Shown here: piece after piece, positions 59,417 to 64,000 of the stretch
How positions within the stretch are numbered: the first letter of the stretch is position 1
How the letters are laid out: each line of letters opens with the position of its first letter
Assembly: GCF_027923705.1 (NCBI RefSeq)
Contig: NZ_AP026442.1
Span: 1,364,001 to 1,428,000 of the forward strand
From: Cellulomonas sp. NTE-D12
GTDB taxonomy: Bacteria; Actinomycetota; Actinomycetes; Actinomycetales; Cellulomonadaceae
DNA: 64,000 bases
Reading direction: 5' to 3'
Notes under the pieces: generated by a model
What the model was told of the DNA's origin: nothing
The model's input: the letters and a program-made list of their open reading frames with translations, nothing else
Databases searched by the model: none
Program-made: the position numbers and the translations under genes

Positions 59417-59980
59417 TCAGCGGTTGCGGCGGAGCAGCCGGTCCTCGGGGTCGAGCCGCGTGAGCAGGGCCGAGGTGATCGCCTCGAGCTGAGCCACCTG
59501 CTCGTCCGTCAGGACGTCGATGACCAGCTCGCGCGCGGTGCGGACGTGCCCCGGCGCCGTCCGGACCAACGTGTCCCAGCCCAGGTCGGTCAGGTGCGCG
59601 TTGGTGGCGCGGGCATCCCCGGGACACGGGAGGCGTTCGACCAGCCCGCGGACCTCGAGCCGCTTCACCACGTGCGACAGCCGGGGGAGGGTGGCACTGG
59701 TCCGCTGCGCGAGCCCGGTCATCCGTAGCGTCCGCTCCGGCGCCTCGGACAGCATCGCCAGCACCTGGTAGTCGAAGTGCGTGAGGTCGGCGTCGCGCTG
59801 AAGCTGGGAGTCGAGGCGAGCCGGCAGCAGCTCCGCGACGGAGATCAGGCCGACCCAGGCGCGCAGCTGGTCCGGGGTGAGCCACGGCACGTCCTGCTGG
59901 TCGGCGGACGCGGCGACGTCGCAGGCGCGCCCCGCCGCGGCCACCGCAGCGGCCGGCTCGTCATAGGTCGAGGTCGTCAT
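59417..59980 (-). CDS. MarR family transcriptional regulator
   Basis: A 187-residue winged-helix regulator; the recognition region includes LRMTGLAQRTSATLPRLSHVVKRLEVRGLVER (about residues 84-115) and the wing PGDARATNAHLT. Relatives respond to phenolics or oxidants; a single Cys in LPCPGDAR near the wing and one at residue 20 could be redox-sensitive, which is speculation. It is divergent from the F420:NADPH reductase-like gene and shares a palindromic promoter region with it. TAGTCT ends 6 nt before the ATG, indicating a leaderless message. Confidence 0.92.
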   Translation of the reverse strand: MTTSTYDEPAAAVAAAGRACDVAASADQQDVPWLTPDQLRAWVGLISVAELLPARLDSQLQRDADLTHFDYQVLAMLSEAPERTLRMTGLAQRTSATLPRLSHVVKRLEVRGLVERLPCPGDARATNAHLTDLGWDTLVRTAPGHVRTARELVIDVLTDEQVAQLEAITSALLTRLDPEDRLLRRNR

Positions 59981-60000
59981 GCGACCAGACTACGGCATCA

Positions 60001-60043
60001 GTTGACACGTCAACCATTTCGAGTATGTTGGTTGTACCGACAA
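60001..60043. promoter_or_regulatory. Shared marR/F420-reductase promoter with operator palindromes
   Basis: GTTGACACGTCAAC (60001-60014) is a perfect 14-bp palindrome that contains TTGACA for the rightward promoter (TATGTT at 60024-60029, 16-bp spacer) and TTGACG for the leftward one (TAGTCT at 59987-59992, minus strand, 15-bp spacer). A second smaller palindrome TTGT-N4-ACAA (60032-60043) covers the expected rightward start site. MarR binding here would block both promoters. Confidence 0.7.
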
Positions 60044-60060
60044 ACTTCTGGAGGGTCAGC

Positions 60061-60681
60061 ATGAGCACGGTCACCGTCATCGGGACAGGCAACATGGGAA
60101 CGCAGATCGCCGGGCTCGCCGCCAAGGGCGGCGCCACGGTCCAGGTGCTCGACCGGCACGTGGAGAAGGCCGAGGCGCTCGCAGCGAGCATCGCGGGCAC
60201 GCCGGGCGCCGTGGGCGAGCCGATCACCGGCGACATCGTCGTGCTGGCGGTCCCGTACCCCGCCGTCGCGGAGCTGGTCGGCACCTACGGCAGCCAGCTG
60301 GCCGGACGCACCGTCGTCGACATCACCAACCCGGTCGACTTCGCCACCTTCGACTCGCTCGTGGTGCCCGCGGGCTCCTCGGCGACCGAGCAGATCGCCG
60401 CGCAGCTGCCGTCGTCCGCGGTGCTCAAGGCGTTCAACACGAACTTCGCGGGCACGCTGGCCTCGGGGACCGTCGGGGCGCTCCCGACGACGGTCCTCGT
60501 CGCCGGGGACGACGCCGCCGCGAAGGCGGCCTTCACCGAGGTCTTCGGCTCCGCGATCACGGTCGTGGACGCCGGTTCCGTGCGCCGAGCGCACGAGCTG
60601 GAGGCCCTGGGCTTCCTGCAGATGACGCTCGCGGCCGCGGAGAAGATCGCCTGGACCGGCGGTTTCGCCACGGTCCGCTGA
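60061..60681 (+). CDS. F420:NADPH oxidoreductase-like (NPR/Fno family) protein
   Basis: A Rossmann protein of 206 residues with the NADP loop VIGTGNMGTQIAGLAAKGG at the N-terminus and the conserved DITNPVDF, AFNTNFAGTL and EALGFLQM blocks of the NADPH-dependent F420 reductase family. It would move hydride between NADPH and F420; related proteins in some bacteria act on other partners. GGAGGG lies 5 nt before ATG 60061; an upstream ATG at 60025 overlaps the promoter elements and is unlikely. It is divergent from and probably repressed by MarR. Confidence 0.88.
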   Translation: MSTVTVIGTGNMGTQIAGLAAKGGATVQVLDRHVEKAEALAASIAGTPGAVGEPITGDIVVLAVPYPAVAELVGTYGSQLAGRTVVDITNPVDFATFDSLVVPAGSSATEQIAAQLPSSAVLKAFNTNFAGTLASGTVGALPTTVLVAGDDAAAKAAFTEVFGSAITVVDAGSVRRAHELEALGFLQMTLAAAEKIAWTGGFATVR

Positions 60682-60846
60682 CCCACGGCGCCGGTGCACG
60701 CACTCGCTGTCCACCGGTGCGGCACGACGCGGCGCCCGTCCGGTCTCGGCCGGTACGTGGCGCCGCGTCGTCGTATCCACGCGGGCCGTGCCTCACGTCG
60801 CGGACAGGTACGGCAGTCATGGGACCTTGGCCCTACGGTTGGCCCC

Positions 60847-63522
60847 GTGACGTCATCCGAGAGCACCCCTGAGGCCGTTCGAGGCCTGGCCCGGCACGAG
60901 GTCCCGGAGCCGCTACGGACGGATGTCCGGCTGCTCGGGGAGCTGCTGGGACGTGTGCTGCGCGAGGCCGGCGGCGACGAGCTGTTCGAGGACGTCGAGC
61001 GCCTGCGGGAGCTGGCGATCCGCGCCCACGACGACCCCGAGTCGGACGCCCTCGCCCAGGCCGAGGCGCTGGTCGAGGGCTTCGACCTGACCCGTGCCGA
61101 GCACGTGGCCAGGGCGTTCACCTGCTACTTCCACCTGGCGAACCTCGCCGAGGAGTACCACCGGGTGCGCGTGCTGCGGGAGCGGGAGTCGCAGATCGCG
61201 GCCGACGAGCTCGCGCCCGACGACTCCCTCGGGTCGGCGTATGCCCAGCTGGCTGCCGAGGTGGGACCGGATGAGGCGCGCGCCCGCCTGGGGGCCGTCG
61301 AGTTCCGTCCGGTGTTCACCGCCCACCCGACCGAAGCCCGGCGCCGCGCCGTCGCCCGGTCGATCCGGCGGATCGCCGACCTGGTCGCCGAGCGGGACGC
61401 GCTGAACATCGGCGGGACGACCCTCGCGGAGAACGAGCGCCGGCTGCTGTCGGAGATCGACACGCTCTGGCGCACCTCGCCGCTGCGCGCCGAGAAGCCG
61501 ACCGTGCTCGACGAGGTCGCCACGGTGCTCAACATCTTCGACACCACCTTGTTCGACGTGCTGCCGGCCGTGTATCGCCGGCTGGACGACTGGCTGCTCG
61601 GGGACGCGGCCGGCACCACGGCTCCGGTGGTCCAGCCGTGGTCGCACCCCGGCAGCTGGATCGGTGGTGACCGCGACGGCAACCCGAACGTGACGGCCGA
61701 GGTGACGCGAGCCGCCGCGGTGCTCGCGTCCGAGCACGCGCTGACCGCACTCGAGGCGTCCGCCCGCCGTACCGCCGAGGCGTTGACGCTGGACGCCGAC
61801 GGCACGCCACCCTCGGCGGGCCTGCTGGCGCTGTGGCAGCGGCAGCGGTCCCTGTCCGACTCGCTGACGGCGGCGGTCGCCGCCGAGTCGCCGAACGAGC
61901 CGCACCGCAGGGTGCTGCGCCTGATCGCCGAGCGGATCGCCGCGACGCGTCGGCGGGACGCCGACCTGGCCTACCCCGACGCCGCGGCCCTCGAGGCCGA
62001 CCTGCTGGTGCTGCAGCGGTCCCTCGCGGAGGCGGGGGCCGTCCGCGCGGCCTACGGAGACCTGCAGCGCCTCGTGTGGCAGGTGCGGACCTTCGGCTTC
62101 CACATGGCCGAGCTGGAGGTGCGCCAGCACTCCCAGGTGCACGCCGAGGCCCTGGCGGACATCGCCGAGCACGGGCTCGGTGGCGAGCTGGCGCCCCGGA
62201 CGGTCGAGGTGCTCGACACCTTCCGTGCGATCGGCAGCGTGCAGCGCCGGTTCGGGCTCGCGGCGGTGCGCCGGTTCATCGTGTCGTTCACGCAGTCCGC
62301 CGAGCACCTCGCCGCGGTGTACCGGCTGGCGGAGCTCGCGTTCGACGGTGCCGACGACGCGCCGGTGATCGACGCGATCCCGCTGTTCGAGACCTTCGCG
62401 GACCTGCAGGCGAGCGTCGACATCCTCGAGGAGTCGCTGGCAATCCCGCAGGTGCAGCACCGCCTGGAGCAGACCGGGCGGCACCTCGAGGTGATGCTCG
62501 GGTACTCGGACTCGTCGAAGGACGTCGGGCCGGTCTCGGCCACGCTCGCGCTGGACGACGCGCAGCGGCGGATCACCGCGTGGGCGCGCGAGCACGACAT
62601 CCGGCTGACCCTGTTCCACGGTCGCGGTGGTGCTCTCGGCCGCGGCGGCGGCCCGGCGAACCGCGCCCTGCTGGCCCAGCCACCGGGGAGCGTCGACGGT
62701 CGTTTCAAGCTGACCGAGCAGGGTGAGGTGATCTTCGCCCGCTACGGCGACCCGACGATCGCCGCCCGGCACATCGAGCAGGTCACCGCGGCGACCCTGC
62801 TCGCCGGCGCGCCCTCCGTCGAGCGGCGCACGGCCGAGGCGGCCGAGCGTTTCGGCGACCTCGCGGCGCGCCTCGACGTCGCCTCGCGCCAGCGGTTCCA
62901 CGCCCTGGTCCGGGCCGAGGGCTTCCCGCAGTGGTTCGCCGAGGTGACCCCGCTGGAGGAGGTCGGCCTGCTGCCGATCGGCTCCCGGCCGGCGCGACGC
63001 GGCCTGTCGGTGTCGTCCCTCGACGACCTGCGCGCGATCCCGTGGGTCTTCTCCTGGTCGCAGGCCCGGATCAACCTCGCCGGCTGGTACGGCCTGGGCA
63101 CGGCGCTCGACGCCGTCGGCGACGTCGACCTGCTGCGCAGCGCGTACGCCGACTGGCCGCTCTTCGCCACCGTGATCGACAACGTCGAGATGTCGCTCGC
63201 GAAGACGGACGAGCGCATCGCGGCTCGCTACCTCGGCCTCGGCGAGCGCGCCGACCTCGCCGCGCTGGTGCTGGAGGAGATGGCGCTCACGCGGAAGTGG
63301 GTCCTGGCGATCACGGACTCCGAGGTGATGCTGTCTCGCCGGCGGATCCTCGGCCGCGCCGTCGCGCTGCGCAGCCCCTACGTCGACGCCCTGTCGTTGC
63401 TCCAGCTGCGCGCGCTGCGTGCGCTGCGGACCGGTGAGTCCCAGGAGAGCGTCGAGGACCTGCGCCGGCTGCTGCTGCTCACCGTCAACGGTGTGGCGGC
63501 AGGTCTGCAGAACACGGGCTGA
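60847..63522 (+). CDS. ppc: Phosphoenolpyruvate carboxylase
   Basis: PEP carboxylase of 891 residues, the anaplerotic enzyme that makes oxaloacetate from PEP and bicarbonate. Catalytic segments are FTAHPTEARRR (catalytic His), GYSDSSKD, and the Gly-rich loop FHGRGGALGRGGGP; the C-terminus ends in the typical NGVAAGLQNTG. GTG 60847 follows a TACGGT hexamer by 7 nt and lacks a Shine-Dalgarno, suggesting leaderless transcription. The 3' end overlaps the convergent Nudix gene by 38 bp. Confidence 0.97.
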   Translation: MTSSESTPEAVRGLARHEVPEPLRTDVRLLGELLGRVLREAGGDELFEDVERLRELAIRAHDDPESDALAQAEALVEGFDLTRAEHVARAFTCYFHLANLAEEYHRVRVLRERESQIAADELAPDDSLGSAYAQLAAEVGPDEARARLGAVEFRPVFTAHPTEARRRAVARSIRRIADLVAERDALNIGGTTLAENERRLLSEIDTLWRTSPLRAEKPTVLDEVATVLNIFDTTLFDVLPAVYRRLDDWLLGDAAGTTAPVVQPWSHPGSWIGGDRDGNPNVTAEVTRAAAVLASEHALTALEASARRTAEALTLDADGTPPSAGLLALWQRQRSLSDSLTAAVAAESPNEPHRRVLRLIAERIAATRRRDADLAYPDAAALEADLLVLQRSLAEAGAVRAAYGDLQRLVWQVRTFGFHMAELEVRQHSQVHAEALADIAEHGLGGELAPRTVEVLDTFRAIGSVQRRFGLAAVRRFIVSFTQSAEHLAAVYRLAELAFDGADDAPVIDAIPLFETFADLQASVDILEESLAIPQVQHRLEQTGRHLEVMLGYSDSSKDVGPVSATLALDDAQRRITAWAREHDIRLTLFHGRGGALGRGGGPANRALLAQPPGSVDGRFKLTEQGEVIFARYGDPTIAARHIEQVTAATLLAGAPSVERRTAEAAERFGDLAARLDVASRQRFHALVRAEGFPQWFAEVTPLEEVGLLPIGSRPARRGLSVSSLDDLRAIPWVFSWSQARINLAGWYGLGTALDAVGDVDLLRSAYADWPLFATVIDNVEMSLAKTDERIAARYLGLGERADLAALVLEEMALTRKWVLAITDSEVMLSRRRILGRAVALRSPYVDALSLLQLRALRALRTGESQESVEDLRRLLLLTVNGVAAGLQNTG

Positions 63523-64000
63523 CCGGCACCGACATCACGGCAGGCAGCGGCTCGCCGTGCGCCAGCGCGTCGAGGACCGTCCGCTCGTGCGGGACGACCG
63601 GTTCGGGCAGCGCGTTCAGCGGGTACCAGGCCATGGCGGCGGCACGGTTCGCCTCGCGCAGCTGCGGCTCACCCGTCCAGCGGTCTGCCGCGAAGAAGAC
63701 GTCGACGCGCTGCTCGACGGCCGGGCCGCCGCGCTCGAACCGGTGCAGCACCGTGAGCGGCTGCAGGTCGTCGATGCGCACCTGGACGCCGGCCTCCTCG
63801 GCGGCCTCCCGGCAGGCCGCCTCGTGCACCGACTCGCCCGGGTCCACGTGGCCGGCGAGCGTCGCCCAGTGCTCGTCCCTGTACCCGGTGCCGCGGCGCA
63901 GCTGCAGCAGCACCTCGTCGCCCTGCGGTCCCGGGCGACGCAGCACCAGGTACGCCGCGGCGACGAGCAGGGTGCGGCCGGCCAGGTGGTCGTCGTCGGC
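63485..64000 (-). CDS. Nudix hydrolase (N-terminus beyond window)
   Basis: A Nudix-fold hydrolase of at least 171 residues. The Nudix box is complete: GHVDPGESVHEAACREAAEEAGV fits Gx5Ex7REUxEExGU with the metal-binding glutamates. The frame stays open to the window edge (upstream residues LLVAAAYLVLRRPG look like the first beta strand), so the true start is outside; GTG 63946 would cut the fold. The substrate, a nucleoside diphosphate derivative, is unknown. Its last 12 codons overlap the end of ppc on the other strand. Confidence 0.9.
   Translation of the reverse strand, partial: ADDDHLAGRTLLVAAAYLVLRRPGPQGDEVLLQLRRGTGYRDEHWATLAGHVDPGESVHEAACREAAEEAGVQVRIDDLQPLTVLHRFERGGPAVEQRVDVFFAADRWTGEPQLREANRAAAMAWYPLNALPEPVVPHERTVLDALAHGEPLPAVMSVPVSPCSADLPPHR

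Noticed and set aside
60913..62901. A 662-codon minus-strand open frame inside ppc
   Set aside because: Antisense shadow; ppc motifs on the plus strand are unambiguous.

Overview
This 64 kb window is chromosomal DNA from a high-GC actinobacterium. Markers include a mycothiol-type DsbA relative, coenzyme F420 enzymes, paired clpP genes, a GAF-ANTAR regulator, MptB-like mannosyltransferase, and many GTG starts. The gene mix (GC about 73-75% by eye, nitrate reductase, sugar-acid genes) suggests Micrococcales, most likely a Cellulomonas-like organism. That placement is inference; the sequence holds no 16S gene. I see no insertion sequence, prophage, integrase, CRISPR array or rRNA, and base composition is uniform, so this looks like stable core genome.

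Layout. 1-7.3 kb: end of malQ, aminopeptidase PepN, a membrane-anchored secreted protein, an M13 peptidase and rpiB. 7.3-13 kb: an Eis-like acetyltransferase, a SpoIIE phosphatase, a cysteine-less alkyltransferase-like protein, an F420-type oxidoreductase, and the cysteine pair cysK-cysE. 13.4-20.4 kb: tRNA-Pro, GAF-ANTAR, an S53 peptidase, a DEAD-box helicase, an Nramp-related transporter and a mannosyltransferase. 20.4-24.2 kb: IclR regulator, KDPG aldolase and KDG kinase, facing a glucose dehydrogenase, consistent with part of a semiphosphorylative Entner-Doudoroff route. 24.6-31.5 kb: an intact narGHJI operon with overlapping genes, giving respiratory nitrate reduction. 31.5-41.7 kb: accessory enzymes and regulators (phosphoesterase, GGDEF-EAL, NmrA-like, asparaginase II, MmyB-type regulator with SDR, DsbA-like, M20 peptidase, TetR with SDR) and tRNA-Gly at its end. 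41.8-47.6 kb: the protein quality-control block tig, clpP1, clpP2, clpX with chorismate mutase. 47.7-64 kb: a baeRF-type protein, acyl-CoA synthetase, valS, CGNR regulator with esterase, EamA transporter, FGD-like F420 enzyme with cofE, YbjQ, HhH-GPD protein, a MarR regulator divergent from an F420:NADPH reductase-like gene, ppc and a Nudix hydrolase.

How the parts fit together. Coenzyme F420 recurs: cofE finishes the cofactor, two luciferase-like oxidoreductases would use it, and the gene next to marR would shuttle electrons between F420 and NADP. Local regulators sit beside their likely targets, and several have readable operator-like repeats: tetR (two 20-bp palindromes), marR (one palindrome carrying back-to-back -35 boxes), IclR/eda (9-bp inverted arms), MmyB-type/SDR (GGTAC direct repeat), and a ClgR-like box ahead of clpP1P2. 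Many genes have an nAnnnT hexamer 6-7 nt before the start codon, which suggests leaderless transcripts.

I found no cluster that looks like a wholly new multi-gene system. The most unusual items are single-gene or regulatory: two proteins lacking the textbook catalytic residue (CPWA DsbA-like protein, SDR with Leu for Tyr), an Nramp relative with DPSG instead of DPGN preceded by a duplicated Shine-Dalgarno block, an FGD-like enzyme apparently without the phosphate-binding lysines, and a long C-rich narG leader.
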